Assembly: GCA_014607495.2 (NCBI GenBank) | Contig: CP053159.1 | Coordinates: 8,873,501-8,937,500 of the forward strand | Reading direction: 5' to 3' | DNA from: Carposina sasakii | Lineage: Eukaryota > Arthropoda > Insecta > Lepidoptera > Carposinidae | DNA: 64,000 nt | Shown: piece after piece, positions 21,473 through 32,923 of the stretch | Position numbering within the stretch: position 1 is the first letter of the stretch | Layout: each line of letters starts with the position of its first letter | Notes under the pieces: model-generated | What the model was told of the DNA's origin: nothing | Database searches by the model: none | What the model saw: the letters and a program-made list of their open reading frames with translations, nothing else | Position numbers and translations under genes: made by a program

Positions 21473-22172
21473 TTGGCGTTGATGTCAACGATCTTAACAA
21501 ACATAGGTCGTAAAAATTTGATTGCTAATCTGGATCATTCTACTTTGCCCAAAATCAAATACAATCAGGTTATCATCCCTTTCTTTAACACTGTAAAAAA
21601 CCTGGGGGTTACGTTTGATTGTAATTTTTCTTGGTCAGCTCATGTCACTGAGGTCAGTAAAAAGGTACACTGGGCATTTCATTCACTTAAGCATCTCCAA
21701 AACTTTCTCTCTTTTAAAATTAAAAAGAATCTTGCTCAATCTCTAATTCTTCCAATATTGGACTATGCTGATGTTTGCTACCCCGACGTCAATGAGGAGC
21801 TGCTTAATAAACTCGAACGTCTTCAGAACTTAGGTATCCGTTTCATTTATGGACTACGTAAATTCGACCATGTCTCCCATTTTCGAAACGAGTTAAAATG
21901 GCCCCCAATCCGTCTTCGTCGCAATGCCCAAATGCTTACTTACAAATGCTTGTTTTCAAAATTATTAATTTAAATTCTTCCCCACAATACCTTGGCGAGC
22001 GATTTGAATACCCGCTCTCCAGAGACAGACACCTCAGGTTCATTACTGCTTCGTTGCTCAAAACTCCTCCCGCACGTGTCATTTCCTCTTCTTTGCTAAT
22101 CACTTCGTTTTAAATGATTGGCTGGAAGAAATCTCTGTTTGAGATAAGCTCGCCTTTGTAGATTATCTTTTA
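21473..22172 (+). pseudogene. Jockey/CR1-like non-LTR reverse-transcriptase C-terminal fragment, frameshifted
   Basis: The first segment (to 21973) contains NLGVTFDCNFSWSAHV, SLILPILDYADVCYPD and NKLERLQNLGIRFIYGL, the thumb and distal RT region of Jockey/CR1-like elements. The YADD-type catalytic motif lies upstream and is not present. The frame breaks near 21950-21975 and resumes in another frame (YLGERFEYPLSRDRHLRF). It shifts again near 22080, where FANHFVLNDWLEEISV is followed by a stop. An isolated dead fragment with no visible target duplication. The clade is uncertain; RTE is unlikely because the C-terminus lacks the WAGHIAR-type tail. Confidence 0.75.
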
Positions 22173-23727
22173 AACTAATTTTATTTTGTGTTTATTCTTC
22201 CTACAATAAAGAATTAAGTTGTGATGCTGTAGAAGCTGGCACAGACGTCTGACAGACAGTGCATCCTAATTACATTATCTGACTAATCCTATAAATGCGC
22301 AAGTTTGTGCGCATGGACGTGTGTGTGTGTGAATGTTTGTGACTCTTTCACCCAAAAACTACTGAACGGATTTTGATAAAACTTGCCTGGTATATATAGG
22401 TAGCTTATGCATCAGAATGACACATAGGCTGTAAGGGAGGAAGTCGGTGTCTTATTGGGACAGCCGTGGTGGAGCAACTGTTGAAACGAAAAAAATATGG
22501 GGTTTCAATTTATTATGCAATTTTAAAGCTGGAGAAGCTGTTAGTGAAGTGAGTGAAAGCTTTTAAACTCCGAAATATTATTTACTCCCGAAAATTACAA
22601 ATGAAAATAAAGTCTGCAAGATGGCTATTACAGAAAGGTATCGTGTCTTGTGTAATCATAGGCCGTTATAGACTTCCTGAACTATTCGTTCGCGAACACA
22701 CTTAAAAAAATCGGTTGAATCGAGAAACCTCCTGCTTTTTTCAGTCGGTTAAAAAACGATACCATAATTATGTAACAATAGGTCAAAGAGTGAAGTCGTA
22801 CGTATTTTACTACAGTATGTAGGTATAATCTAAGAAAGTGGGGACAGACCGCTTTACGTACCCAAACTCCCCCACACTGGTATAACCTAGTATATGTGGT
22901 ATAATTTAGTTTACCATCTCTGCGGCAAAGGCATGTAGTCTAAGGACTATATTCAGCGACATCTAGCGCCTCATAAAAAAGGACAATAGCATTTCTGTAT
23001 CACTAGACTTGAAGCTCCACTACTCATCGCCCTTTAGTTGAAAGCTATCTTGATGGCTCTTTTAACCTTTATGAATCCATGCATAAGCAAGTGGGTACCT
23101 ATCCTGTATGAATTGATGAGGACCGGTATAGTCGGATTCCTTTTTGTCGAAGCATCTTGCTTGTATGTTGTGTAGGTAGTATATAATGAGCTATTTTCAA
23201 GGCAAATGTTTGTACGGACTCTGGTACCCACTCCAATAGAGTTGTGTTGTACATTTTTAGAAGAGCTATCCAAAGACGTAGTAGTAGCTATTAGTATTAA
23301 CCAAAATTTTTATTCTTTTTTAGTATCTACTAAGTTATATTATTGTATACATAAGTCGGAATATTGTGTGTAAAAAGGAATTTACAAACTGGCTAACCGA
23401 AGGCGTGCTAGGTGGGTGTTACGAGGGTGCATTCCACCCCCTGAAAGCACAGCCGTCGGAAATTAATTGTTTAAAGATTAAGTTAAGTAAACATAAATTT
23501 ATCTAAAATGGTATTGCTTTGACAAAGTTTTGCGTTTAATTATGACTTGGTAATTAACTTCATATAATTTTGGTGTTATGTTACTCAGTCTGCCTAGGTA
23601 ATTAAGAATCGCTGACCCGAACTTAAGTTTATGAGAGCTGTGCCTGATGTGTAAACTTGTGCCTATAAATTAGAGGCACCCTTGTCTTGTTATAATGATT
23701 TATAAACTATAAAGTGATATTCCAAGC
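22173..23727. other. intergenic, no gene seen
   Basis: No supported gene. 22285-22400 (CCTATAAATGCGCAAG ... CTACTGAACGGATTTTGATAAAA) resembles another Helitron-derived repeat. The rest is unremarkable AT-rich DNA. Confidence 0.45.
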
Positions 23728-24040
23728 GGTAATAACCCAATGGTTAAGATGTGCGCCTTTCAATCGGGGTGGGGGGGCCTAGGCTATCCTGTATCCGAAT
23801 CTATATCCTATATCCGAATCTATATTCGGGCCTGTACCACTGATCTTATTTCACATAGGTACGGATTTTAATATATTAAAATTGTCACTAAGCTCTTGCC
23901 TCAGAAAGCACATAAAACCGTAGGGCCTGCGCCGCTCTCCGGTCGAAGGAATAGAGAGTGTTTGCGCACACATTTGTGCACTATTACATTGCCGTTGAGA
24001 TTGGCCACCATGACCGAAATACGGTCGGATATATTATATT
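23728..24040 (+). mobile_element. SINE-like repeat
   Basis: It opens with a tRNA-like A-box region (CCAATGGTTAAGATGTGCGCC), then has CGGGCCTGTACCACTGATCT, a GCGCACACATTTGTGCACTA stretch and the tail ACCATGACCGAAATACGGTCGG. The tail recurs in inverse near 14793-14820. No B-box is clear. Confidence 0.5.
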
Positions 24041-24705
24041 TTCTATACTTCATGTTTATTGTGTATATAACGTAGGTTATTATTAATACCCTACGCTATA
24101 CAGGATGTGGGTGACAGCCAGGCAAATACTGAAATTCACTATGGGTGCGCCCACCACCGGGCCCTACACCCTCCACTGACCCTCGGATCTGATAACTCAT
24201 AATTGCGACAACAGGCACTTGCACTAACTACAATCGCCATGAGAAACCAGACCCGAGCACCTAGCATGCAAGACGATACATTGCACCATTCCGAAATCAA
24301 AAACTAGATAAATAATCTACATATGTTTCGCCAACAACCGTGGCATCCTCAGGATTATAGAAATTAGTAAATTAGTAAACCACTAATTACTATGAACCTC
24401 TAAAACCCAACACATTACTTACACAGAATTAACTACCCTCTACTAAGTATTAAAAAATATATAAATAATTACCCAATTATTTATATTTCAAATAAATATA
24501 TACTATTTGTGCATCGGGTGAATCAAAAATTCACCAAAATATTGACTAAATTAGTAAAGAAAACAAGGATGTATGGAACAACATATTGCCCAAAAAAACA
24601 AAAATTGTTATTGACATTGACAAGCCCCTACATTCTAAGGTTACTGTTTATTTATTTATTCTAGCCAATGAGTCAATAGCGGAGACGAAAATTCAACCTG
24701 TTCAT

Positions 24706-25191
24706 TTAAAAGTTTACACCAGATTTATATTTGGCTTTCAAAATCTCCAACTGTTCCAAAATAGATAGACGAATGCCCTTTTCACACGTATGCAGACTAA
24801 CAAAACTGTGGTCATCTGGAATTTTATGATTTGAAACTAACAAGTGTTTGGCAAAATGTGATTTTTCAGGGAAATTGTTCCTATAAGCTGCCAAATGTTC
24901 TTGGTATCTAATCTTGAAGTTACGACCCGTTTGACCTATATAAACAGAATTACAGTCAGGACAGTGCAAGCTATAAACTCCTGATTTTTTATCAATTGGT
25001 AATATTTGTTTTGTGTTAATTAATCTATTTAAAGAATTAAAAGTCTTAAAAGTGTTTTGTTTTTTCAATGATTTTGCAATCATCTCTGAGATATAGCCAA
25101 AATATGGTAAACTACCAGTGTAAATATTTGTAATCTCCTCTATTTTTGGGTACAACATTTGTTTAACTAAAATGTTTTCTTTTTATCAATT
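24706..25191 (-). pseudogene. GIY-YIG endonuclease domain of Penelope-like copy A
   Basis: 150-codon open segment from 25158. GVYSLHCPDCNSVYIGQTGR is the GIY-YIG core with a CPxC zinc-knuckle-like pair. It is followed by the conserved Arg and a YQEH motif, then FAKHLL and a distal Glu in LEQLEI. This is the domain by which these elements nick target DNA. Compared with copy B, one A is missing just upstream (AAAAGAAAAC instead of AAAAGAAAAAC), which separates it from the RT frame. The segment itself is intact. No independent gene function is inferred. Confidence 0.85.
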
Positions 25192-25342
25192 AGGTTAAAA
25201 ATTAGTTGTGAACTATATCCATTTGATCTGGGCTATTTGATAATAGTATTTATTTCTTTAACATAATTAAAGGCGGTAACGTTACTAACCTGTGTATCAT
25301 TGATTTGTATGCGCAAGCTTATGTTGCCATGGATGGAAAGAA

Positions 25343-25690
25343 TCAATTGGATGTTACATCTGTATGTGTTGGTTTCCGGTAAACTGAAAAATCATGATAA
25401 TCTCCCAATCTAGTAATAGTTACATCTAAAAAATTTATACTATTGATTTCTTGTTCTATTCTAGGATGTTTTGTGTTAAGGACGTTAACCTGCCTAACTG
25501 TGCCTGTCCAACATAAGATGATATCATCAACATATCTAAAATAATATTTTATATGATTATTACCAATATATTCATTTTCAAACCAATCCATAAATATATC
25601 GGCTAAAAGAGGTGAAAGCGGAGAACCCATAGTAAGACCATCCTTTTGTATGTAATATGTATTATTATAGCAGAAATAATTCTGGCTCAT
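25343..25690 (-). pseudogene. reverse-transcriptase fragment of Penelope-like copy A
   Basis: 115 codons with KDGLTMGSPLSPLLADIFM (RT motif B region), YFRYVDDIILCW (the catalytic YVDD box) and FLDVTITRLGD. This is the palm domain of a Penelope-type RT. The fingers domain with the first catalytic Asp is missing through 5' truncation at about 25777. The frame ends at 25343 and the linker to the endonuclease is shifted. Confidence 0.87.
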
Positions 25691-25807
25691 ACAAAGTCTA
25701 TGTTAAGGTAATAAGATTATCTGCCTCCATTGGATTTAGTTTAACTTTTTCACACCAAGTTTTAATAATATTTAATAGGTATCCACTTTAAAGTAAAATA
25801 AAATAAA

Positions 25808-26296
25808 GTGGATACCATTGGCAAAAGTGTCTTGGCCGGCGAGATGAGGTCTTTACAAAATAATACATTGAATAATTTTAGTAATTATAATCATCCTACA
25901 CACTTTTCTAAAATATATAAATCTATACAACTAAAAATAAATCATAATAATCTTTTAATTAGTAAAGCGGACAAGGGTAATACTTTGGTAATAATGAAGC
26001 ATGAGGTGTATCATGGTAAGATAATGGAGATCCTCAATACAGATGAATTTCAAATTTTACCATTTGATCCAACTAAGAAATTCCATGCACAATTAAAGCA
26101 ATGTAACTTCTGCTGAAAATATTTTTCAAAAAATTCTGCTTAAAAGGAACGTTATATTCCAATGAACCCGGTAACACCATTGTTATATGGTTTACCAAAA
26201 ATTCATAAAGATAATATACCATTAAGGCCAGTCGTTTCATATATTGGAGCTCCAGCTTATAAATTAGCAAAATTTCTGAATGACATTATAAAGTAA
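25808..26296 (+). pseudogene. N-terminal and fingers region of Penelope-like copy B
   Basis: 25808-26116 is an open segment with LLISKADKGNTLVIMKHEVY, a typical conserved N-terminal stretch of Penelope RTs. After a frame change, 26162-26296 reads YGLPKIHKDNIPLRPVVS and PAYKLAKFLNDIIK, the classic RT fingers motif. At least one frameshift separates the two and a stop follows at 26294. This region has no counterpart in copy A. Confidence 0.85.
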
Positions 26297-26379
26297 AAAA
26301 TTCACCCCAAATTAGTGTCAATAATAGTCTAAATTTAATAGATAAAATTAAAAATATTAAATTATCAAGCAAATTCCAA

Positions 26380-26935
26380 ATTATTTTCTTTAGATGTTGA
26401 GAGTTTGTTTACAAATGTTCCTTAAAGGAAGTTTAAAATTATTAAAACTTGGTGTGAAAAAGTTAAACTAAATCCAATGGAGGCAGATAATCTTATTACC
26501 TTAACTAGACTTTGTACTGAGCCAGAATTATTTCTGCTATAACGTACATATTACAAAAAAGGATGGTCTTACTATGGGTTCTCCGCTTTCACCTCTTTTA
26601 GCCGATATATTTATGGACACAATGAATATATGTTAATAAATAATCATATAAAATATTATTTTAGATATGTTGATGATATCATCTTATGTTGGACAGGCGA
26701 CAGTTTAGGCAGTTTCACTCTATTTGTTAACGTCCTTAACTCCTAAGATTAAATTTAAAATAGAACAAGAAATTAGTATAAATTTTTTTAGATGTAACTA
26801 TTACTAGATTGGGAGATTATCATGATTTTTCAGTTTACCGGAAACCAACACATACAGATGTAACTATTCCAATTGATTCTTTCCATCCATGGCAACATAA
26901 GCTTGCGGCATACAAATCAATGATACACAGGTTAG
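26380..26935 (+). pseudogene. RT palm region of Penelope-like copy B, heavily disrupted
   Basis: DNA homologous to 25343-25720 of copy A in inverse. GDGLT-like, GSPLSPLLADIF and YVDDIILCWTG segments occur in different frames. Small insertions and deletions break it near 26530, 26615 and 26700. Clearly non-functional, and more decayed than copy A here. Confidence 0.75.
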
Positions 26936-27060
26936 TAACGTTACAATAACTTTAATTATGTTAAAGAAATAAATACTATTATACAAATAGCCAGATCAAA
27001 TGGATATAGTTCACAACTAATTTTTAACCTAATTGATAAAAAGAAAAACATTTTAGTTAA

Positions 27061-27503
27061 ACAAATGTTGTACCCAAAAATAGAGGAGATTACAAATATT
27101 TACACTGGTAGTTTACCATATTTTGGCTATATCTCAGAGATGATTGCAAAATCATAAAAAACAAAACATCTTGGTGGCTTTTAAGACTTTTAATTCTTTA
27201 AATAGATTAATTAACACAAAACAAATATTACCAATTGATAAAAAACCAGGAGTTTATAGCTTGCACTGTCCTGACTGTAATTCTGTTTATATAGGTCAAA
27301 CGGGTCGTAACTTCAAGATTAGATACCAAGAACATTTGGCAGCTTATAGGAACAATTTCCCTGAAAAATCACATTTTGCCAAACACTTGTTAGTTTCAAA
27401 TCATAAAATTCCAGATGACCACAGTTTTGTTAGTCGCACGTGTGAAAAGGGCATTCGTCTATCCTATTTTGGAACAGTTGGAGATTTTGAAAGCCAAATA
27501 TAA
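27061..27503 (+). pseudogene. GIY-YIG endonuclease domain of Penelope-like copy B
   Basis: A QMLYPKIEEITNIYTG lead-in (27062 on) runs into a stop after MIAKS. The frame resumes near 27144 with GVYSLHCPDCNSVYIGQTGR and the YQEH, FAKHLL block. The distal part is altered (FVSRTCEKG, then YFGTVGDFESQI in a shifted frame), so the C-terminal Glu segment is lost. Over the core it is nearly identical to copy A. Confidence 0.83.
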
Positions 27504-28489
27504 ATCTGGTGTAAACCTTTTAAATGAACAGGTTGAATTTTCGTCTCCGCTATTGAACTCATTGGCTAGAATAAATAAATAAACAGTAACCTTAGAATGT
27601 AGTGGCTTGTCAATGTCAATAACAATTTTTGCTTTTTGTGGGCAATGGAATATGTTGTTCCATACATCCTTGTTTTCTTTACTAATTTATCAATATTTTG
27701 GTGAATTTTTGAATTTTTTCATTTAAATTTAACTAATTCACCCAATACTATTTGGTTTGTGTGCACATAGTATATATTTATTTGAAATATAAATAATGGT
27801 GGGTAATTATATATATTTTTTAATACTTAGTAGAAAGTGTAAGTAATGTGTTGGGTTTTAGAGGTTCATAGTAATTAGTGGTTTACTAATTTACTAATTT
27901 CTATAATCCTGAGGATGCCACGGTTGTTGGCGAAACATATGTAGATTATTTATCTAGTTTTTGATTTCGGAATGGTGCAATGTATCGTCTTGCATGCTAG
28001 GTGCTCGGGTCTGGTTTCTCATGGCGATTGTAGTTAGTGCAAGTGCCTGTTGTCGCAATTATGAGTTATCAGATCCGAGGGTCAGTGGAGGGTGTAGGGC
28101 CCGGTGGTACCCATAGTGAATGTTTGAACTTCCGAATTGTAACGCCTAATACAATTTCATTTATAAATACTGAAATGCTAAACAAGTACGATTGTGTTGA
28201 GTTATACGACAGTGTTATAACTCGCAGAGGGCAACTTTTTTTTTTGAAAATCATCTTTGGTTTAAAAAATATTTATTAAGTCATTATCTAAGGCCTAATT
28301 AAACGAATTAAATTATTTTTTTCCTGAAAATATTAAAAAATGTCGGAAAATTTTGGAATTGCGAACATTTTCAGTGTTTCCCGCCTCAGAATCATGTTTT
28401 GAAGTCATGGTATCAATATTTGCCTGGCTGCCACAAACGCCCTGTATAATGGATGGCTAATGGAAATTTTTGAAATAAATATTAATGAC

Positions 28490-28620
28490 ACTTAGTAGTG
28501 TCACCGACTTGTACATCTCAACTATACCCACATAATTGGTCATGTGGTTCTATCGGCCCTTGGTGCTCTGCCTACCCCGTAAGGGATAAAGGCGTGATTA
28601 TATGTATAGGTATGTAAATA
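28490..28620 (-). repeat. dispersed repeat shared with 780-960 and 17883-18050
   Basis: GACTTGTACATCTCAACTATACCC ... GGTTCTATCGGCCCTTGGTG ... CCCGTAAGGGATAAAGGCGTGATTATATG, the inverse of the repeat downstream of the SINE head at 17751. Confidence 0.6.
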
Positions 28621-29118
28621 TTAATGTGAGTAAACAACGATATGTGTCTCAAATTCATATTTCTGTTTTTACAGAATGTAATTCGTTCTTTTATAAGCTG
28701 CTTGATATTAAACATTTCGATTGTCTGTTCCCAACATGATGTTTAGATAAGGATGAAATTTAATAATTGTTAAATAATATTCATCATAATATTATTATTA
28801 ACAGATTTCAATGAAAATTTCATTTATTCACTGAAGTACCCACTAGACTCAATCAAAGATCAATTTTATTTGTGCTGGAACATGACGTGACTCTTTTAAT
28901 GAGTGCAATATCTCTGAAGTCTATGCTGAAGAATCTTAAAAGGATGAGATATTCATTAGTCTAATACTCGTATCTAAAATTCTCATATCGCGGTGTTTGT
29001 TACCAAACTCCTCCGAAACGGCTTGACCGATTTTTATGAAATTGTATAAGTATGTTTATACGGTAGGTCTGAGAATAGGTTGTAAACTATTTTTGTATTT
29101 CATAAATTTAATTAATAA
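28621..29118. other. intergenic, no gene seen
   Basis: AT-rich. 28955-29060 (CGAAACGGCTTGACCGATTTTTATG) resembles a Helitron-derived repeat. No open frame. Confidence 0.45.
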
Positions 29119-29124
29119 TTTATT
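29119..29124 (-). terminator. poly(A) signal of the third His-rich gene
   Basis: AATAAA on the minus strand about 65 bases after the stop codon at 29189. Confidence 0.6.
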
Positions 29125-29188
29125 TACAAGATCATATTTTACAAAAATAGGTAACAAACAGGAAACATAAACAATCTACCAGTCTAAT

Positions 29189-29914
29189 TTAGTGTCCCTT
29201 CTTGAATCCCCAGTGCTTGTGGTCCTCGTGGCCGCCCTTCTTGCCGTGGTCATGATGGTGGTGATGGTGCTCGTGGTGGCCGCCCTCGTCGTGGTGGCCC
29301 TTGTGCTCATGGTGGTGTCCTCCCTTCTCGTGGTGGCCCTTCTTGCCGTGGTGATGTTCGTGGTGACCACCATGCTTATGTCCCTTGTGGAAGTGTCCCC
29401 CCTTCTTGTGTCCGTGCTCGTGGTGATGTCCTCCGTGACCCTCATCGAACCCAGATTCTCCGTGCTTGTGGTGGAAGTGTTTGTTCTTCTTGAATTCGTC
29501 TATTTTGTGCACACCGTGGTGGCCTTTGGTGGAATGGCCCTTGTGGTAGTGTCCCTTCTCTTCGAAGCCGTGTCCTTTTTCACCCTTTTCGCCGTGGTGG
29601 TGCTCATGGTGGTGACCGTCGTCGTGGTGGTGATGTTTCTTGTGTCCGCCGTGTTCGTCGTGATGTCCTTTATGTCCCTCGTGGTGGTGGTGGCCCTTCT
29701 TACCGTGTTCATGGTGATGGTGGCCCTTGTAGCCCTTGTGTCCTTTGCCACCGTGTTCGTGATGATGATGGGCGTGGTGTTCGTGGCCGCCGCCCTTTTC
29801 GTGCTTGCCGGACGCGGCAGTCTCGAGGTCCGCGGCTCGTTTCTCGCGCAGGTCTTTGGCGGCCGAGAGTACCACCACCGTCGCCAGACAGGCGAGCAAC
29901 ACTGCCGTCCTCAT
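29189..29914 (-). CDS. secreted His/Gly/Lys-rich matrix protein, DUF4779/Vajk-like (paralogue 3)
   Basis: 241-aa uninterrupted frame. The frame is open upstream to a GTG at 30043, but that lies upstream of the TATA box at 29980. The family-conserved ATG-AGG at 29914 is the start. Signal peptide about 1-19, furin-like REKR at 23-26, then ADLETAA. The core GEKGEKGHGFEEKGHYHKGH (108-127), STKGHHGVHKIDEFKK (128-143) and HGESGFDEGHGG (151-162) is almost the same as in the copy at 48571, so these two form one subgroup. The tail is HDHGKKGGHEDHKHWGFKKGH-like, as in paralogue 1. It heads the minus-strand group and faces the two plus-strand genes, with about 18 kb of mobile DNA between. Extracellular matrix or cuticle role inferred. 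Confidence 0.87.
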   Translation of the reverse strand: MRTAVLLACLATVVVLSAAKDLREKRAADLETAASGKHEKGGGHEHHAHHHHEHGGKGHKGYKGHHHHEHGKKGHHHHEGHKGHHDEHGGHKKHHHHDDGHHHEHHHGEKGEKGHGFEEKGHYHKGHSTKGHHGVHKIDEFKKNKHFHHKHGESGFDEGHGGHHHEHGHKKGGHFHKGHKHGGHHEHHHGKKGHHEKGGHHHEHKGHHDEGGHHEHHHHHHDHGKKGGHEDHKHWGFKKGH

Positions 29915-29942
29915 GCTTACTGCTGTTTCCGCTATTACAAAA

Positions 29943-29980
29943 GGTGTGGTCACTCTTGTCGGAGGCCACAAGGTTTTATA
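29943..29980 (-). promoter_or_regulatory. TATA box and initiator of the third His-rich gene
   Basis: TATAAAA on the minus strand begins at 29980. CCACACC (29949-29943) fits the YYANWYY initiator, with its A at 29947, 33 bases from the first T. Predicted leader 33 nt. Confidence 0.65.
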
Positions 29981-31090
29981 GATTACGAGTCTGCTTTTCT
30001 CGGATATATTGAGCAATAATTTGCTCCGGGCGCGGGTCTGCACTCGCCGGCAAGGTCAAAACGCCTCTATACATTAGGGTAAATTAATTATTAAACTCGA
30101 AAAGCAATAACAACTTCGCATTTCGACGCCTGTTTCAGAATTCTACTTTTTACTTAAACGCGAACAGAAAGCTTTTTTCGCTTCGGAAGCTGAATTATAA
30201 ATTTCTGTTTGGTCGGAAATCCTTTTCAACATTATTAATACGTAATGAGGTTCTTTAATTCATTTTACACGCTTTTGGAGGAAAATGGAGGTGTTTTCTT
30301 AGCAAACTTCAGGAAGTAATGTAAAATAACTTAGGTAAGTACGTAATTATCGTATGTACCTAGTTCCAAGATACTTTAGATACTTACTCATATATTGAAT
30401 AATTGACCTACTTTCTTAGAACACAAAAAGGTATTCTAACATTTTTCTTCTCATGTAACAATCATCGATGTCTAGAAATTCAGCGCAGTTTCAGGGTCAT
30501 TACCGACCGAGACTCGATGATGCGTAAAGATCCACGCGGCTAGACAAGTCTGGACTATACAGTACAGCATTCTTTGTATAGAGATTTACTAGTGTAAGCA
30601 ATTAATATTAGGAGACATGAAACTATGCCACACCGTCGAAATTGAAAATGTTCATCAAAGCGAGGCGGAGCATCTCGTATCGGTCGACACTCATCATAAC
30701 AGGCTTGATGGAGGCTTAGGGTAAATACACACGGATTGCAATTCAACTGCAAGTCGACTGCAAAATTGCAGTTCTGATGCAGTTGGCACGACCGTAATGA
30801 AACTTCGAGCCAACTGCACGTCAACGTTCAGATTGATTGCAGTTGGTGTGTTCAGATGACTTACGCCAGCTACGCTCCCGCTAGAGCAAGACGCACATGC
30901 AAGCGTCAGCATCCCCGGTTAACGCGCATATATTTTTTTCCATTTGCTAATTTGTGTCTTACCTTATCAATACATTACATAATATGTATTGAATTTCAAG
31001 TTTTATTTTATTAACCTTTTTAACTCATTCAATTTTGTTACCTACTGACCCCCTGATTATCTGACTACTTAGATCAGACATTGACAGTGA
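29981..31090. other. intergenic, no gene seen
   Basis: No supported gene. 30730-30870 is dense in TGCA palindromes (AACTGCAAGTCGACTGCAAA, AATTGCAGTT, GATGCAGTTGG, ATTGCAGTTGG) and may be a small self-complementary repeat. Confidence 0.45.
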
Positions 31091-31411
31091 GACTCCGTCC
31101 GCGTGGACTACAGAAAAAAAAAATCGAAATTATCCGGGAAAAAAACATTTTCCCGGGATAAAAAGTAGCCTATATGTTAAGTGAGACCTGTCACAATATA
31201 CTCCTGAAAACTGCATCGAAATCGGTTCAGCCGTTTCTGAGATTAGCGTGCACAAACGCACAGACAAACAAACAAACCGACAAACAGACAAAAATTTCAA
31301 AAATCATTGTTTTGGGTACTATTGCGTTGATAACGGTCTCCTATAATATTTTTTCTCATATATCTTCCATGTACAGACAGCGATCCGCTACATTTTTATT
31401 ATATGTATAGA
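31091..31411 (-). mobile_element. non-autonomous Helitron family A, 3'-truncated
   Basis: On the minus strand it starts A|TCTATACATATAATAAAA at 31411 and is truncated at 31091, just before the CTAG end. The 78-codon frame at 31174 belongs to the repeat. Confidence 0.8.
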
Positions 31412-32585
31412 TATAGCCCATACGTAGCGAGCGTGTGCCATGCTTCTACTGAACGAGGCTTTAGGCGGGCGCAGTTAACTGTTATGTAATATGTGGCTTA
31501 AGTCTCCGAGTTGTATTCGCGAAACTGTCTCTATTCTTCGATTTTACCAATGCTACCTCTGCTAGGAAGACTTATGTTTTACTTGCTTACATTTAAATAA
31601 TAAGAGAAATAAGTCGTTTGCACCTACTGAGCCAATCTGATTCACTGAATATACTAGAATGCAATACAAATATTTACCATACAAAAATTGTAGCGCGTAT
31701 TCGTTTAAAGTTTTATTTTTTGTTATTTTATTTTTATTTTGTATGTATAAAAACTCCTTGCAATTTCTCTCTCCACCTAGGTGGAGAGTATGCGTGACGT
31801 CAGACACATAATTTCAATTTTGAATCCTCTTGTTTCAGATTGTAAAGTTTTTTAATTATAGTACATAGGTACAAGCTTTGACTATGGATATAATAGACAG
31901 ACAGCTAGCGTGTCGCCGATAGGGACGGAATATTTTGGCTATGGATAGAACTGATAGAGAATATAGAAATTTAGGGTTACCAGTAAGAGGAAAAGTGCCC
32001 AATCACTTGCGATGTACCTATCTTATTTAGCTTACATTTCGAGAACCTTCTGCATACAAAGTATCAGAAGGCCAATCGCGCTAAGCGACTTTTTTACTTT
32101 TCAACTTAACGTTTTTGGTTATGCTTTAGCCTCGATGTAACTGTTCATTTGACAGCGTTTTAGATATTTTCAACGTCTCACTTCTGCTTTAAACGTTGTC
32201 AAAATTCTTCGCGATACGAAATTTGCATAACAACAGGGGTTCAGCTTTGGTAAATACGTTCAACAATAGCGCGATTGTCCTCCTAGGGTCTCTTGAAGGT
32301 GTTGCGAGATCACCAGTAACCTTTTAAGTTAACATCGTGTTTGAACTTTTCCTACTAACAAGAAATAGAGACAATGTACAGTCGATTCTGACATAAACAT
32401 ATACTCAAATTCAATCCAATTTAAATAATGTATATAAAATAAATAATCTTTTTAAGAAACAGTCTTTATTACCTAAATAAGTTACATATCAATTCCAACG
32501 GAAAATATTTACATGTAATACTTGCTTGTCTTTCCTTGTAAGTAAAAATTATAAATCAATTTCATATTTTACTATGGTTTTTTAT
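31412..32585. other. intergenic, no gene seen
   Basis: AT-rich; longest frame 81 codons, unrecognised. Confidence 0.5.
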
Positions 32586-32623
32586 GAAGGTAGATCAGAA
32601 AGAAGTGTGGTATAAATGAGGAC

Positions 32624-32923
32624 ATGGTGACGAAGATTGAAAAGGGTATGTTGAGATGGTTTGGGCATGTGGAGAGGATGAGTGTAAGTAGACTGACAAA
32701 GAAAGTGTATGACGGAAGAGTAGATGGAAGGGTTGGAAGAGGAAAACCTCGCCGGACATTCACCGATCAAATTGTTGAAATTCTAGAGAAAGGTCAGTTC
32801 AAGAGTACCCTAAACCGACGAGCGCGCATGAAGAATATCAGTAGTACAAAAGTAGATGAAGCGAAAGAGGTGTGTCAGGATCGTAGTGTTGCCCAATTCA
32901 GTCTTGGTCTTGCAGAACCGTGA
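32624..32923 (+). pseudogene. C-terminal fragment of a non-LTR retrotransposon reverse transcriptase
   Basis: 99-aa segment with EKGMLRWFGHVERM, a RLTKKVYDGRV stretch, GRGKPRRTFTDQI and LNRRARMKN...DEAKEVCQDRS. This is the distal tail found in many lepidopteran and other insect non-LTR polyproteins. The RT core is absent (5' truncation). Downstream, GGAAAGAGGCGTGATTTTTA resembles the element's 3' UTR, also seen at 15578. The original tail after CQDRS is altered. Not functional. Confidence 0.75.

Larger units (their letters stand above)
24135..28164. mobile_element. Penelope-like retroelement: two copies in inverted (back-to-back) orientation
   Basis: About 4 kb forming a large palindrome. 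Copy A is on the minus strand (about 25777 to 24135) and copy B on the plus strand (about 25791 to 28164). Outer ends are inverted copies of each other, for example CCTCAGGATTATAGAAATTAG (24350) against CTAATTTCTATAATCCTGAGG (27895). Copy B extends about 640 bases further at its 5' side, so copy A is 5'-truncated. The junction holds a perfect 13-bp hairpin, GGTATCCACTTTA (25778-25790) with its inverse (25804-25816). RT and GIY-YIG endonuclease segments identify the class. The 11-bp target duplication AAATACTGAAA flanks the whole unit, so it inserted as one event. Confidence 0.9.
24101..28444 (+). mobile_element. MITE family M1, complete but split by Penelope-like DNA
   Basis: Left terminus CAGGATGTGGGTGACAGCCA at 24101-24134; right part 28165-28444 ending GCCTGGCTGCCACAAACGCCCTG. 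The two pieces join at a duplicated AAATACTGAAA (24124-24134 and 28165-28175). Intact copies such as 53231 and 50913 read through this junction. It is the target of the Penelope-like insertion. Confidence 0.85.

Noticed and set aside
24101..28444. Large palindrome as a possible replication origin or gene-amplification palindrome
   Set aside because: It is fully explained by two Penelope-like copies in a MITE with a target duplication.
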